Assembly (NCBI GenBank): GCA_036023115.1
Contig: JAYKKT010000091.1
Span: forward strand, 31,319,501-31,383,500
Reading direction: 5' to 3'
Source of the DNA: Brasenia schreberi
Lineage: Eukaryota; Streptophyta; Magnoliopsida; Nymphaeales; Cabombaceae
Length of the DNA stretch: 64,000 nucleotides
This document shows positions 45,732 to 58,812 of this stretch, piece after piece. Each line of letters opens with the position of its first letter. Positions within the stretch are counted from its first letter, which is position 1. The notes beneath the pieces were generated by a model. That model had not been told where the DNA came from. It did no database searches and saw nothing but the letters and a program-made list of their open reading frames with translations. The position numbers were made by a program, and so were the translations under genes.

Positions 45732-48700
45732 TCGTGTACCTTTTCTTCCGCGGTTGATCTGTGTCAAAGGTGCACCGACAATCATTTCGAATTCTCTTTA
45801 ACTTGATGATCTGGAGATTTCTTTGTAGTTAAAGAATTTCTCTAGATTATTTTTCCGGACTATATTTCGAGTTTGCTTGCCTCGATTTCTGATTTTTGTA
45901 ACATTTTCAGCCATTCAACCCTTGGTAGCCTATGCTTTACGGTTAATTAAAAAGTCTGATTTCTTGGAATTTAGTTAATACCTATGGTGGTTGATTGTCA
46001 GGTAATTCCTATTTGTTCATTCTTTTGTGACTGTTAACATGAACAACATTCATCTTGAATGCTTGGTTGATTCGGTGCTGAAAGTCGAATCCTATGTATT
46101 ACGTTGCTACACTTAATCCTATGTTATTTGTCGGTTCCTGTTTCAAGTTCCTGTGCAAGTGTTGTTGGCCATGATATTAAACTTATCCGCGCTTCTGAGT
46201 ATATACCATGATGCATAACAATGTAATGGTTGAATTTGTTAATCTGAGCCAGCGCATGCATGATTTAACATCATTTTAGGTGGTTCTATGAAAGCATCAT
46301 GCTGATTTTTTAGACGGAAGTTCTCCCACTTTTTCATCTAAATTGTGTGTGGTTTGTGCATTTTGTGTCATGTTAAGGTCACTTGTAATTTTAGGTCAAT
46401 TGCTGTATTTAGGCCGTCTTAGTTCCATGCATTCACTTACAACACCACTGTATCCTAAATGTTCTTGTTCTGTGACATTCAGGATATTGGTGGTGTCATA
46501 CCGAACTGTTATGTAGATGCAGCAACTTTGTTGCAGACTACTAGTGCTTCTGTCATTTGCTGCAGTCAGCCTTTTTCTATTATTTAAAAGTACCAAATTT
46601 ATCTAAGATACTGAGTTTGGCTATGAGGATTACTTGACAGCTTTAAATGCCAGTTCTGCTTCAGAAAATTCGTGATTGACATGCTGATCAATAACTGAGC
46701 CAAGTTTTAGCGTTGGTCAATATCAGCTCTTTATTTTTCATCCAGTCATGATTCTCAACGTCCTGATTCATCTAATGAACGAGTTGGAAGCTTTGATGAT
46801 CTATGTGCGGGCTTAAGTACGCCCAGTTTCTTATACGAGTGCCTGGCTTGGGGTTGATAAGCTTATTTTGCTTTGTCTGAGGAAAGTAATTATCAAGAGT
46901 TCTGTTTCGTTCTTTCTTTTCTCTGGTCTGTAATCCTTGTGATGATGATGCATGAGTGTGAGATATAGTTTTAAAAGATGTCCTTAGGTGGCGATTGTGT
47001 TTTGGTGGCGATCACTGGGCGTGTTGTGTGGATATTAGTTCAACTTAATGAGGCTGATGATGATTGATCCTGTTTTGAGGCCCAGTGGTTCCAAGACCTT
47101 GTTTACAAGGAGAACCTACTTGGAGCAGCCACTGGTTCCTAGGGTCAGTTGGATCTATGCTGAGGCTAATTCTTCATAGTTAACCCATAATACATGCGTA
47201 TTGTGGTTAAGATGTAACCCCTCTCTCTCTTACACACACATGCACAGACATGTATATCAAATTTCTTATTGTTTTCAATCTTGTCCCGTTCTGAAAAATA
47301 ACTCCACAAATTTGACTGAAGGTGGGGTTTTGGCTTTGAGTTAGAGCTATCCTTTGTGTCCCATAATCTGGATATGGAGGCTGACTAACTCGTATATTTT
47401 TGTGTTGTCATCAGCTTCTTTCTGAATATTCCTGAGAATGGAGTTAAATAACAGCACAAAATATTTGTATGCTTATATTTTATCTTTCTCAATCTGGTAG
47501 TCTACGTATTCACTGGTAAGTACATCAATGTTTGCTGATTTTCTTTTTCTTGAAAGGCAAGTAGGGTTAGAGAGACCCCCTACCAATTATATTTCTAAAA
47601 TAATTGTGTACACCAAATACCAGTTCTATTTCTAAAAAGGTTATGTACAGTTCATACAACATTTGGGTACCAGCCTGGAGAAGGATCCTTTCAGGATTTC
47701 TAGCTAACTTCGAAGTAAATGGCTAAGAATTTGGATCTACTTTTTGCTGATGCCCTCTACTTTTTGTAGCAGCTGATTCTATGATTTGTAGCTGTGGAAA
47801 CCTGGTCCTCTAGATTATGCAAATGTGCTAGTTTTTGTGGACATAGCTGATAAATGAATGATGATAATTTTGGTCGTCTTCAATTGACTGGTCTTGCTGC
47901 TATGCTTTGATGATTATGATCCTTTTCTGCAAAGCTTTTCTTTTCACATACCGTGTGTGACAAAGAATCTGAACTATGTAAACTGGAAACATGACAATGT
48001 GACGAGTGCAGATGCGCTCATTATAACTACTTGACACCAAAACGTCAAAATACATTCAATATATAACCCACCAATCAACATTTCGTTGCGTTGTGCATGT
48101 TACAATAGATATGCTTGCACCACAGCGTTCCAAACAATCTAGATGACAGCGACAATAAAATGATCCTGTCATGAATCACCCATGATGCATGCTATGAAAC
48201 GTGAAGTACAATATATACATGTACACTTGCACGGTGCTGAGTTTTCTGCAAAATCCGTTGGATTCCTGCGCATTCCAACATCTTCCGCTCAAGTTTACGG
48301 CAAGGATAAATGATGCGGTTAACCATAAATCAATTCAGTAGTAATGTGACAGGCATGTGGATAAAACGTTTGACGCATCGATGGGGACAGCATGTATGAT
48401 ATACGCGTCATGCAATTCGAGCTCCATGTGAAGTAATTTAGATCCTTTGTAACAGATGCACACCGAATATGTTGCGGCCAGTAAACTCGATCTTATTGTG
48501 AATGACCCGCACGAACTTGACGTATGTATGGGCCTGTGAATGCCACAGGGATGTAAATGAGACAGCTACTCCCTATCATCACAAGGATCATTTCGCAGAA
48601 AGATGATCAGATTTGATGAGACCGAGACTGCCACAACCCAGAATGGCAGGGAACCCAGAGATATAGCTTACAGAGATTCTGAAACATCTAGCATGAACAG

Positions 48701-49402
48701 GCCGAATCCAAGCACCATATTCGATACTATTGACAATTACAAGGCGTTAAAATGCACAAAACCAGAATGCGCATCAAGGGAAAATGGCTCCAGCATTAGT
48801 CCACAGCAAACTAGCCGTGATGCTGCAGCAAAACTATCGTGAACCAGACGATATTTATCAAAAGGGACCGAAATGGAGTGTGGGGACTAATCGATAGCAG
48901 AGAACGAAACACTCATCGCCATCCTCGCCTCAACGATTTTGGGCAGCATTTAGGTGCTTTTGGGAGAACCAAATTGGCGGAAAGCGCACCACGCAGAACA
49001 GTTCTACCACCCCAATACCTGGATTTTGCCTTGTGCAAGGTCAGAGTCGATCGATAAGAACCACGAGCTAAATGTGGCGTTCCACATTGCACCAAATCTT
49101 AAAAAGTTTGGCAGGCCACACAGCTCCGTCGAGAACAGGATCAAAACCAGCAGTTCGGCTCCTTCCCACACCTTCATTCTTCATCAACGGAAAGTCGCAC
49201 AAATATGCTTCAAACAAACCTAATGTCAGACTGCTTATCGGAAAAACTAGATGAGATGGAATGAAACTAATTGCCAACATATGCAGAAACTAGATACATG
49301 CAGATTGAGACCAATTTGATGGAGAAGAGAGGTTCATACCTGGAGAGACTTGCTCTCCTCTCTCCACTTGCCTCTCTTTGCTTCTCTATTCGCCCTTGTA
49401 TC
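45732..49402. other. Transcript-like, ORF-poor region after the telo-box promoter
   Basis: T-rich, transposon-poor DNA that looks like long plant 5'UTR introns or a non-coding transcript to about 48 kb. No recognisable coding frame on either strand; the open frames at 48.6-49.25 kb lack family motifs. The copia at 49403 begins straight after. The main coding region of the presumed gene is either displaced beyond the transposon block, lost, or never existed (lncRNA). Confidence 0.45.
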
Positions 49403-49772
49403 TGTTAAGCCAAGAAACTTGTCATTCTCAGCAGTTTCACTCGCGGGAACGGCTAGATCGGCCATCTAGTCGTTTCCCATGGAATCCGTAACAGCCGGAT
49501 ACGTTCTGTAACGATCGGATAAGGTCTCCACAATGGAAAGTCCAACCTATATATCCCGGAGGTGGAGTCAGCCGCTGCTCTATATATATAGAGTAGCGCA
49601 CATAAGCAAAACACATAAAAAACAAGAAAAACAGTGAGAAACCTCTCTAAAAAACCGGTTGTGGGAATCTGGAAAACACATACCAGATTCTGCGTTTTGT
49701 GCTCTTCTTCTTCAACACACAGAAGTCATCCGCTGCATGAAAAACCTCGGGTGAAGCTGCTGCCTGATTCCA
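49403..49772 (+). repeat. 5' LTR of the copia
   Basis: A 370-bp LTR starting TGTTAAGCC and ending GATTCCA just before the primer-binding site. The TATA region is gctctatatatatagagtag (49576-49595). The first 110 bases match 54918-55027. Confidence 0.88.
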
Positions 49773-49824
49773 TTATTGGTATCATGGTCTTGTCATCGTA
49801 TGTGGCCTGAGACAGTTGACAAGA

Positions 49825-49967
49825 CAAGATCAACCAAAGTTCTACTAAAGGTCAGACGGTTGAAGTAGAAAGATCGGTCATAATCGACAAAAGAGGCAAG
49901 ATCGACCAAGTTCTACTAAAGGCAAGACGGCTGAACAAAAAGATCAGCCACAATCGGCAAAAGAGAC
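49825..49967. repeat. 72-bp tandem repeat in the copia leader
   Basis: Two successive units (49825-49896, 49897-49967) reading caagatcraccaa...ttctactaaagg...gacgg, about 85% alike by eye, with a partial third (aggatctaccaaaggg, about 49978). It lies between the primer site and gag. Confidence 0.75.
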
Positions 49968-50908
49968 ATATCGGTTAGGATCTACCAAAGGGTAGATGAC
50001 CGCGATAGGAGATTGGCCGAATTCTGCCCAAGGCAAGAAAAGAAAAGAAGAAGGAAGCCAACGAGCGGTGGCCGTCAGCCAAAAACAAGAGCCAAAGGGA
50101 GCTCCGTTAGTAGGACGTAGAAGATGGAGGGAGACAGTAGCCTCCCCATCTCTCTCTCCCTCCCTCCCTCTCTCTCTCTTCCCTTTTATACTTTTGGGAA
50201 ATCGTTCAGCGGTTTTAGAAAATTATGGGTGAAAACCAGTGGTTTTGTAAAACCGCTGATGATTTTAAGGAAATCGTCTCGGGTGATGGATTGAAAAGTC
50301 CGTTCTGCCCCTTGCTATTTTTGAAATTTATAAACTATTATAGGGTAAAATTACGAAAATATCCAGATATTTTTGAGTAAAAAAACAGATTTATCCTCAA
50401 ATGGGCGAAAAGATGATCTTGCCCTCTGGCTGTTAAATTACGGAATACCTTAAGGTTGAATTACCTTCCTTACCTGATAAAAGGTTAATAGTTTTGCGAC
50501 TGTGTTAAAAGACAAGATCCCTTATCTTTTCTAAAATATACAAATTCGGATTCAAGAGCAAAATTATGGGTTTACCCTTGATCAATGATGAATTTTATAG
50601 AAAAACTAGATACTACATTTACTGTTTTGCCCCTGCTCTTTAGAGAAATTATTGGTGATAGATTTTTTTTGGAAAAATTATAGATTTGTTTCCAGTTTGA
50701 TTCTGTAGCAGAATCAAATTATTAAAAACTCAATAATGGTACTTAAAATTTGTATGAAATTGATTTTAAGTACCATGAGTTATTTTCAATTCAATAGTTG
50801 GATATTATACATTCTGTTAGTCAAATATTTGCTATTTGTTGCTTATTGCTTGATAGTTGCTTTTCTTTTAGACCGTCTGATTGTTAATTTTATCAAACAC
50901 ATAAAAAT

Positions 50909-51681
50909 GAACTCAAGGATATGTCTATCTGAACTAGCAAAAAGAGAAAAATTGAACGGTCTAAATTTTAAATATAGAAAGAAGAATCTTGTTGGCTCTT
51001 TCACTAGAAGGTGTAGAGTATGTATTAAGAGAATCTGTACGTCCTCCACCCCGCAACAAAAGGAAATGTATAAAATACTTCTAAAAGATGATACGATAGC
51101 AAGAACTGTCATGTTAACATACATGGAAGATGATCTCATTAGGGTCTTTAAATAATATAAGATCACAAAAGAGTTGTTTGATTCAATAACAACCAAATAT
51201 GACATTACTGCTAAACTGCATGTTCAATTATTACTACAAAGGTATAACAACTATAATATGAAAGAAGGAGAAATGTAGTAGAACATATGAACCATATGTT
51301 GGTAATAACAAGAGATTTAACTGTAGTAAAATTAGTCATTCTAGAATTTATGCAAATATCTATAATACTGAACAGTCTTCTCCCATCCTAGAACATTATC
51401 ACTACTGCCCTTAGACTAGAGCTTGAAACAAACCTTTCAAAATTGTCCCTTAAGCTAGCAATTGAGTAAGAACACATAAACAAAAATAGAAAGAAAAAAT
51501 TGTTATTAGTACAAGACGAGATAGGGTCCAATTTCAAAGCCAACTAGAAAAGAAACAAACCAAATAAAATGTTTGGCAAAAATAACAAAAAGAATGGTCA
51601 ATATTTTAAGAAAGCGTAGAAAACCATTCTCGTGTCAAGTGTTTCAGTTGTAGAAAAATGAGACACTATAAGAGGGATTGC
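50909..51681 (+). pseudogene. Copia gag remnant with CCHC zinc knuckle
   Basis: Gag is recognisable from L-A-K-R-E-K-L-N-G-L-N-F near 50930, then I-A-R-T-V-M-L-T-Y-M and T-T-K-Y-D-I-T-A-K-L-H-V-Q-L-L-L-Q-R-Y-N near 51190-51250. It ends with an intact C-F-S-C-R-K-M-R-H-Y-K-R-D-C knuckle at 51640-51681 (C-x2-C-x4-H-x4-C), which binds element RNA in working copies. Stops break the frame several times. Confidence 0.85.
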
Positions 51682-51779
51682 CGCAACAAGAAAAATTATG
51701 GAAATAACCAATAATATGGACAATTTGAGAAGCAAGATATAATCTGCATCATATCATAATGTTTATACATGGACTACCC

Positions 51780-52640
51780 AATGACTTGTTGGTAGATTGA
51801 CTAAGGAGCGACGAGACACATCTCAAGAAGCAACGAAGGAGCAATGGATGTAAAGGAATATAAACCAAGAGAACATCGGGTATACATGGGAAATAATACT
51901 TTCTCATATGTTCTTGTAATTGAGTCTTTTAGAATTTATGTACAAGACACACCTATTGTACTGACTGATGTATTGATTGTAACAACTATAAGGCATAATC
52001 TGGTTTCGATCCCTGCCTTGGTTGAAAAGGGTTTTGAGGTCAGGTTTATTCTTTGCAAAGTAATTGTGAGGAAGCATGAGAGTGTGTTTTTCTCTAAGAA
52101 ATTTGATGTAGAACAATGATTGTTCAAATTGAATATCAATGAAAATGAAAGTTCTTCTGCTTATATTGATTGTGCCTTACATTGATGTGAATATATGGCT
52201 TAAAGGCCTAGAGCATATAAGTTTGAAAAAGTTGAGGAAATTATCCAACTTTGACCTATTGCTAAGATTTGAAGAAAATACTTTTGATAAGTATGAAGCC
52301 TGTATACAAGAAAAAATTATGATTTTTTTTCTCAAAGAAACAACAAGTACAACAACCCTATTGGAAGTTATTTATACTGATTTATGTGGATCGTTTAGAG
52401 TAGAATCACATCGAGAAAATGTCTATTTCGTAACCTTTATCGATGATTACTCGTATATATATATACTTAGCATATAAATATGAAGCACTCAAAATATTAA
52501 AAGAATATAAGTAGGAAGTTTAAAATCAATTAGCGCATACAATCAAAGTCTTGAGATCAGATAGAGGTGGTGAGTACACTTCTAAAGAATTTTAGAATTC
52601 TGTAAAGACTTTTATATTTTAAAGTAAAATACAATGCCTA
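51780..52640 (+). pseudogene. Copia protease and integrase remnant
   Basis: Protease is marked by a W-x-I-D-x-G-A-T-R-H-I block near 51786 and V-L-T-D-V-L-I-V-T-T-I-R-H-N-L-V-S-I (about 51955-52012). Integrase is marked by D-L-C-G-S-F and Y-F-V-T-F-I-D-D-Y-S at about 52380-52450, holding two of its acidic catalytic positions. Later integrase is shredded. Confidence 0.85.
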
Positions 52641-53431
52641 AGACATCTCAGTAAAATGGTGTAGTTGAAAGATATAACAGGACCTTACTAAACATGACAA
52701 AGTCAATGTTAATAGATGTAATTTGAAAAACAAAGAAACATAGATGTAGTTTGAAAGAAAACCAAACATAGATGTTAATAGGTGTAGTTAAAAATATTTT
52801 ATGGAGAAACATTTAGTACAACTGTATACATATTCGATAGAGTACCATGTAAAACTATATTCAGTATACCATATGAGATGTAGTTTGAAAAAAAACCAAA
52901 CATAGATCATCTCAAGAGGTGGCGATCTATCGCTCATATGAATATCCTTATCATTCTAAAGATAAATTAGACAGTAGGTCATTGAGATGTATATTAATCA
53001 GATATCCTAAAGGTTAAAAGGGATATCAATTTTATCAAAAGGACCATGATAGAAAGAAGAGATGTTGAATTTTTAGAATATACTAAGAATGACATTCTTG
53101 AGAATAATGCTAAGTATGTTGATAATCTAGTAGATCTAGATCAATCATCATTTGAACCTATAGAATGACATACAAGGCCTAAAGTCACACCATCCTACAT
53201 AAAGGATCTTATCTTGATCAAGAAGTGTGCAATTCAGTAGATTTAGATGAGTTCTTTGATAACTTAACTTATTGACAGGCTATTGACTCATCTTAATCAA
53301 TAAATTGGGAGAAAGCTACAGATGAAGAAATTAAATTTATTGAGAAAAATCGAGTCTAGGAGTTGACTGATTTGTCAAGAGGAAGAAAAGCCATAGACTG
53401 AAAGTGAGTTCTGAAAAGAAATATAAAGTCA

Positions 53432-54795
53432 ATGGGTCAATCAATAAGTTTAAAGCGAGGTTGGTTGCAAAATGAGGAGATAGATTATGTTAAGACATTC
53501 TCCTGTTGCGAAATTTGTATCTATATAAGAATAATCCTAGCGATATTAGCATATTATGATTTAGATTTACATCAGTTAGATGTAAAAAATGCTTTTCTAA
53601 ATAGAGATTTAGATGAAATCATATATATGCATCAACTTGAAGGATACAAAGTTAAAGGCAAAGAAGATAAAGTATATAGGTTGAAAAAATCACTATATGG
53701 CCTAAATAGTCACCTCGTCAATGATATTTGGCTTTTTAAAATACCATTATTGAACTTGGGTTTGTCACAAATGACCTTGATCACTATGTATATGTCTGGA
53801 ATAGTGGGAGTCACTTTGTCATCTTATCATTATATGTAGATGACATATCGTTGATTGAGAATAATAATGAGATGATTGTCAAAACTAAGTCATAGTTAAA
53901 CTCAAGGTTTTAAATGAAGGATATGGGGGAAGCATCTTATATCCTGGGTATAAAGATTTCTCGAGATAGAGAATCTAAACTTTTATGCCTAAGTCAGGAG
54001 AGATATATTGATTATATCTTCAAAAAGTTTAAAATGGGTGAACGCAAGTATGCATCTACACCCGTAGTAAAAGGGGTAAAATTCAGTAAGACTAATTGTC
54101 TTGATAAAAGAAACGATAAACCTAACATTTATTATGCGCAAGCTGTGGGTAACTTGATGTATGTTACATTATGTGCAAGACATGATATCAACTTTGTTGT
54201 TAGTCTTGTGAGTAGATGTCAAAGTAATCCTAGATGACAACATTTGATAGCTGTGAAAAGGATTCTAAGATATCTTAAAGGAACAAACGACTTAAAATTA
54301 GGTTTTTAAGCAGATGAATTTAAAGTGGTAGGATATTCAGATGCTGACTTTGCTGTAAGAAAAAATGATAGCAAATCAACATCAGGACAAATATTTCTAT
54401 TTGTAGGTGAAGTTGTTTCTTGGGCTTATAAGGAATAGGGTTGTGTAGCATTGTATACACAAGAAGCTGAGTATGTACCTTGTTGTATGGCTACAATAAG
54501 TGTCATTTAGATAAGCCGCTTCATACGAGGTTTGAAGCTGGACATAGTCAACGAGCCAATTGTTATTTACTTTGACAATAATGCAGTAATTACTTTAATC
54601 AAGAATGAAGCTAACAACTCCAAAAACAAGCATATAATAGTGAAATACCACTATGTTCATGATATAGTTATGAGAAACGAAATATCCATCGCATACATGC
54701 CAACTCAAGATATGTTGGCAAATCCCTTAACTAAAGGTATAACAAAGGATCTTTTCTCAAAACATGTTACAAACATGGGTTTGAGATACGTTTGA
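53432..54795 (+). pseudogene. Copia reverse transcriptase/RNase H remnant
   Basis: RT blocks Q-L-D-V-K-N-A-F-L-N (about 53575), Y-R-L-K-K-S-L-Y-G-L (53677-53705) and Y-V-D-D-I-S at about 53835. Then M-K-D-M-G-E-A-S-Y-I-L-G-I-K-I from 53914 and Y-A-Q-A-V-G-N-L-M-Y-V near 54135. RNase H blocks D-A-D-F-A (54340), S-T-S-G-Q (54375) and Y-F-D-N-N-A-V near 54570. The end M-L-A-N-P-L-T-K-G is at about 54710. Several stops. Confidence 0.9.
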
Positions 54796-54917
54796 TTGTT
54801 GTGTAGGTAACAAACCACAACGAGTAACGATTGTAACAAAAATCATAAAATGATATAACTAGGGAAACCCCATAAAAGTGGGAGGAAAACCAGTATGTGA
54901 GATCATTTAGCGGGAGA

Positions 54918-55027
54918 TGTTAAGCCGAGAAACTGGCTATTCTCGACAATTTCACTCACGAAAACGGCTAGATCGACCATCTAGCTGTTTCTCGTAGAGG
55001 CTATTACAGAAAATCTGTAACAATCAC
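54918..55027 (+). repeat. Truncated copia 3' LTR
   Basis: Begins TGTTAAGCC after a gcgggaga purine tract and follows the 5' LTR as far as the ctgtaacaatc block, then switches to MULE sequence. Confidence 0.88.
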
Positions 55028-58000
55028 ATTGTTATGAAACAAAGTCAAGTTGCCTAAAAATATTTTTCTCAACAGTAGAGACAAAATCACAATTACCTGA
55101 AGAGGTTCGACCCATTGTTGGAGAAACATTGTGTCCTTGACTATGTGTATGCCTAAGCCTTTCCTTGCACGAGGCAACCCTCCTTGCATGCTCGCAAGCT
55201 GATAAGTCTTGCTTAGTAGATTGGTTAGATGGTCTCCATTTATAATGACGAATTGGTGGTTCCTCTATGATAACATACTCATGACTCAACTACTCGTATG
55301 ATATCTTAACAAATTTCTCGCATTATAGATGATTTCATAACTTCCTCCATACAGTCTTTATAGATATCATTGTATCCTCTCCTACTTGATTGATAATGAA
55401 TGAGGTATCTTCTTTCATGTCTAACTTCTTCCAAAATGAATCAATAATTGATAATTCTATCAAAGAACTACATTTAAGCAAGAGGCTGAACTCATGGGCA
55501 TATGACAGACTATGTAAATGCCACAAGTTATAACGACATGTTCCTATATCTAATCCTATCATCTCCATATGATTGTACCCTTTTATAAAAAGTTTAAGAG
55601 TATATTGTGATACTCTTCTCTAAAGGTATGCAATAAGCTCTTTTGTCACATCAATTTATTGCATGGTTAGAGTTCTTAATTCTTCAAATAACTTCTTAAA
55701 TTCTGGAATCTACAATTCTATCAATGAATGTAACTTTTCTCAAATTATATTAAATCTACTAGTTGAGGTACCAATTAACCCTTTCAACCTTGCATTAAAA
55801 TAGTTTAGATAACTCTTTTCACTCGAAGAAATATGAATATACAATCATTATATATTTGAAAATAATAAATAATATAAATGTATTAAAGACCAAATTCACA
55901 TACCTATTAGTCCTATGAATACCATAATGAGCGACCCTATCTATTCATGTGTTGACAATTTTTTCCTCATATGGTCCAATCACTGCTCTTTAATGTACGA
56001 GAGTAAAGTGATAAATTTTCTCTATTTTAATTCCATTAACTTCATTACATCTTGGTAACCGCTCTCATCCAATGAGTGGATGATCTTCTTCCAAATTACA
56101 ATAAACGTACTTGTCATCTCTTTATTTCATGTCAAGTTTAAAGTAAAAGCTTCAATATTTTTGGATATATGTCGTCTACATTGAAAGTGTTTCAGATCTA
56201 TAAAAAATACTTTGTTTAGAATATATAACTCTTTTACACACCTTTAACACCCAAACATAATTATCTTCTTTTTCTATACTAATTAAAGCAAAGGCTAAGG
56301 AGAAGTTCTTAGAGATTGATGTGAACCCAATAACCTCAAGGAAATATATCTTATAACTACAAAAATATTAAAAATATATAAACATTAATAATAGTAATAT
56401 AGGGTAAACATTACTACGTAACAGTAAGATCCTTACATGTTTGTCTTATATGTGTTATTAAATTCCAATACACATGAAAATACGTAAAGTATGTGCACAA
56501 AATGAGGATGTGCAAATATAATGTCTTTAATAGTATTCATATCAAGGACTTTATGATGTCATGCATGATAATGATTAATGTCTAGATCATATAGTAATTA
56601 TTATAAAACACTTCAAGAACCACAATTTTCCTACCTCATTTTCATCCTTCCATTATAAATATGCCTTACCGTACTTACATTTTTCACATTCACTTGCTTC
56701 AATTGCGTTAGAATGTTCTTTGGTTTGTAATGACTTTGTGTGAGGTTTTTCTTTTCTTGTTTTCCATACAAACTTTCCTCTACTTAATTCCTTATAACAC
56801 TATATGAGTGTGATACATGAGAACTTGCAACAGGTTCAGTACATTCGCAATTTGTGCTATGACGATTGGTGGGTGATCCTATGATGAAAGACTTCATAGA
56901 GATATATGAGCAATGCCACAAATGAATCCATCAATTGACACTTTATGATGACGATTATTGATATTTTTTGTTTGAGATGTATTTGAACCTTATTTTGTAA
57001 ATTTGAAATTGTATATGTAAATGACAATTGTAATGAAAAATAATTCTCTTGGAGTATATAACTCTTTCACACACCTAAACACCAAAACATAATTCTCTTC
57101 CGTTTCTACACTCATAAAAGCAAAAGCTATAGAGAAGTTCCTAGAGGTTGATGTTAACCCAATAACCCAAGAAAATGTACATCATACATACAAAAGTATT
57201 AAAAATATATAAATATTAATGATAGTAATATAAAGTAAATGTTACAACATAACATTAAGACACTTGAATATTTATTTTACATGTGTTATTAAATTCTAAT
57301 ACCATACAAATGCATGATATAAGTGCACATAACATGGATGTGAAAATACAATGTCTTTGACAATATTCGTATCAAAGACTTTATGATATCATGTATGATA
57401 ATGATTAATGTATAGATCGTGTAATAATTATAAAATACTTCGAGAACTACGATCTTAGTTCCTGATTTTCATCCTTACATTATAAATATGCATTGGCATA
57501 CTCACATTTTCTACATTCACCTTCTTCAAATGCATTAGAATATGCTTCAGTTTGCAATAACTTTATGTGAGATCTTTTGTTACACTGTACTCAGAGCTAC
57601 TCAATGTCCTTGTAAAAACATGTCCTTCGAGATACAACCGTAAAAGATAGTTGTGTTATATTTACAACTTCTAATATCTATCTATTCTACCTTCTCCTCT
57701 TAATAAGAAGGGCCAACCAATCTTCTTAGTACCCGTTCACCTAGTACTTTCAACATTAACACTGTGATTTTGCCTATACTTGTCACTCTTTTAACAAAGT
57801 CATACCTTGCTTATTACGACTTTGCTCTTTAAACGACTAATAATTGTAATAATGTTATGTTTTGTCTCAACTAGTATTACATAGTCAATAAGTTCATTAG
57901 ACTCCTAAACATATCATTAGTCTCAAACACAAGAAAATAGTCTAATGCATCACCCTCATAATCAACAAAGTCATCATCTACCTATTCTCCCAACCAGTCA

Positions 58001-58812
58001 GCAAATACATCATCTGGTGTATTGAAACCGCTGTCACAATCCTTAGTCATCGTATGATAAGTACATTAATCAATCATTGTCTTTTCTTTCATTGTAAGTG
58101 CTTTCGTTCGAGTTATTTGTCATTCTATAATAAAACATTGATATCAAATATCAAGGGAAAAACTATTCGATTGAAAGAAACCATGACATGCGCGTCTCCA
58201 TCTTGAAGGGAGACACGGTTCTTCCGCGTACCATCTTTAAAAGAGACATCTTGATTGCATCTCCCTTAAGGAGGGGATGTGGCATTGTGTCTCTCTTAAG
58301 GAAGGTGACACAGAACCGCATCTCCCGAGGGAGACGCGGTCCAAGCGTGTCCCTCCATGAGGAGGGATGAGCTTGTATCACGTTTTCTTTTGCGGTTCCA
58401 ACTACACCTCTTATTTTGTTTCAAATCAAAAATCATTTTCAAATATTTAGAAAATTGAAAGATTTTAAGTAAAGTAACGAAAATAGAATGATCTCAGTAA
58501 AAACAAACCTTTCAAATTCAAGAAAATTCGAGAAAATGGGTGGATCGGTCGTCTGTTCGATTTTCTTTTTTCGTTCTTCTTGTTTCTTTTTCGTTTGATT
58601 TCAAATAGGTTTGTAAGTAACTAATCAATGATGGTTTGTTGCAAAAAATCATATAACACTTATCAAGTAACAAAAATCACATGAAAAAGGTCACTCGAGG
58701 AAGAGGGAAAAATTATCAGATTTTATCGTGGAGAGGAGAGAGAAAATCATGTGGAGATATTTTGACTATTTACAAAAATTAGGGTGTGTGTATAGTAAGG
58801 TGTGCATATAGT
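55028..58812 (-). mobile_element. Mutator-like element, copy 2, with internal duplication
   Basis: On the minus strand the terminus (attactatatgcacacctta at about 58812) and the gagacg repeat block (58190-58370) mirror copy 1. The broken N-terminal transposase runs 58140-57060. About 300 bases shared with copy 1 (57060-56770) come next, then a second copy of the transposase segment (56770-56230 repeats 57590-57060). The true downstream part follows: L-K-H-F-Q-C-R-R-H-I near 56200, the T-Q-x-W-x-x-I-I-x-S-x-D-E-x-G-Y region near 56090, and the SWIM zinc-finger-like C-R-Y-N-L...Y-A-H-E-F-S-L with F-W-K-K-L-D-M at 55520-55425. The far terminus is missing at the junction with the copia LTR. Confidence 0.87.
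55335..55568 (-). pseudogene. MULE SWIM zinc-finger region
   Basis: An open 77-codon stretch with C-R-Y-N-L-W-H-L-H-S-L-S-Y-A-H-E-F, where a working MULE has C-x-C-x(n)-C-x-H. The second Cys and the Cys before H-E are changed, so metal binding is lost. The next minus-strand frame (55032-55289) contains K-W-R-P-S-N-Q-S-T-K-Q-D-L-S, corresponding to the G-R-P...S-T-R-D-P-S tail seen after the SWIM domain. Confidence 0.75.

Larger units (their letters stand above)
49403..55027 (+). mobile_element. Ty1/copia element with both LTRs, decayed
   Basis: The 5' LTR (49403-49772) is followed by an initiator-methionine-tRNA-type primer site (ttggtatcatgg, 49777-49788), a leader with a 72-bp tandem repeat, gag (from about 50909), a CCHC knuckle, protease, integrase, RT, RNase H and a truncated 3' LTR from 54918. 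All domains are in copia order on the plus strand, but all carry stops and frameshifts. The protease D-S-G is D-stop-G at about 51792-51800. Without the 5' LTR's remaining partner, age cannot be estimated well, but the first 110 bp of the two LTRs already differ at many positions, so the element is old. Confidence 0.93.

Noticed and set aside
46935..47155. Possible C/D box snoRNAs (TGATGATG words near 46940 and 47055, a CTGA near 47140)
   Set aside because: No convincing terminal stem, and box spacing and guide regions do not fit; the words are probably chance in T/G-rich intron-like sequence.
48603..49254. Open frames of 60-90 codons on both strands, possibly a gene between the telo-box promoter and the copia
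   Set aside because: No recognisable family motif, several mutually overlapping frames on both strands, and no supporting splice signals.
49777..49788. tRNA gene signal at the ttggtatcatgg word
   Set aside because: It is the copia primer-binding site directly after the 5' LTR, without the rest of a tRNA.
51844..52139. Minus-strand ORFs (51904-52116, 51936-52139) as genes
   Set aside because: They are antisense shadows of the copia protease-integrase region.
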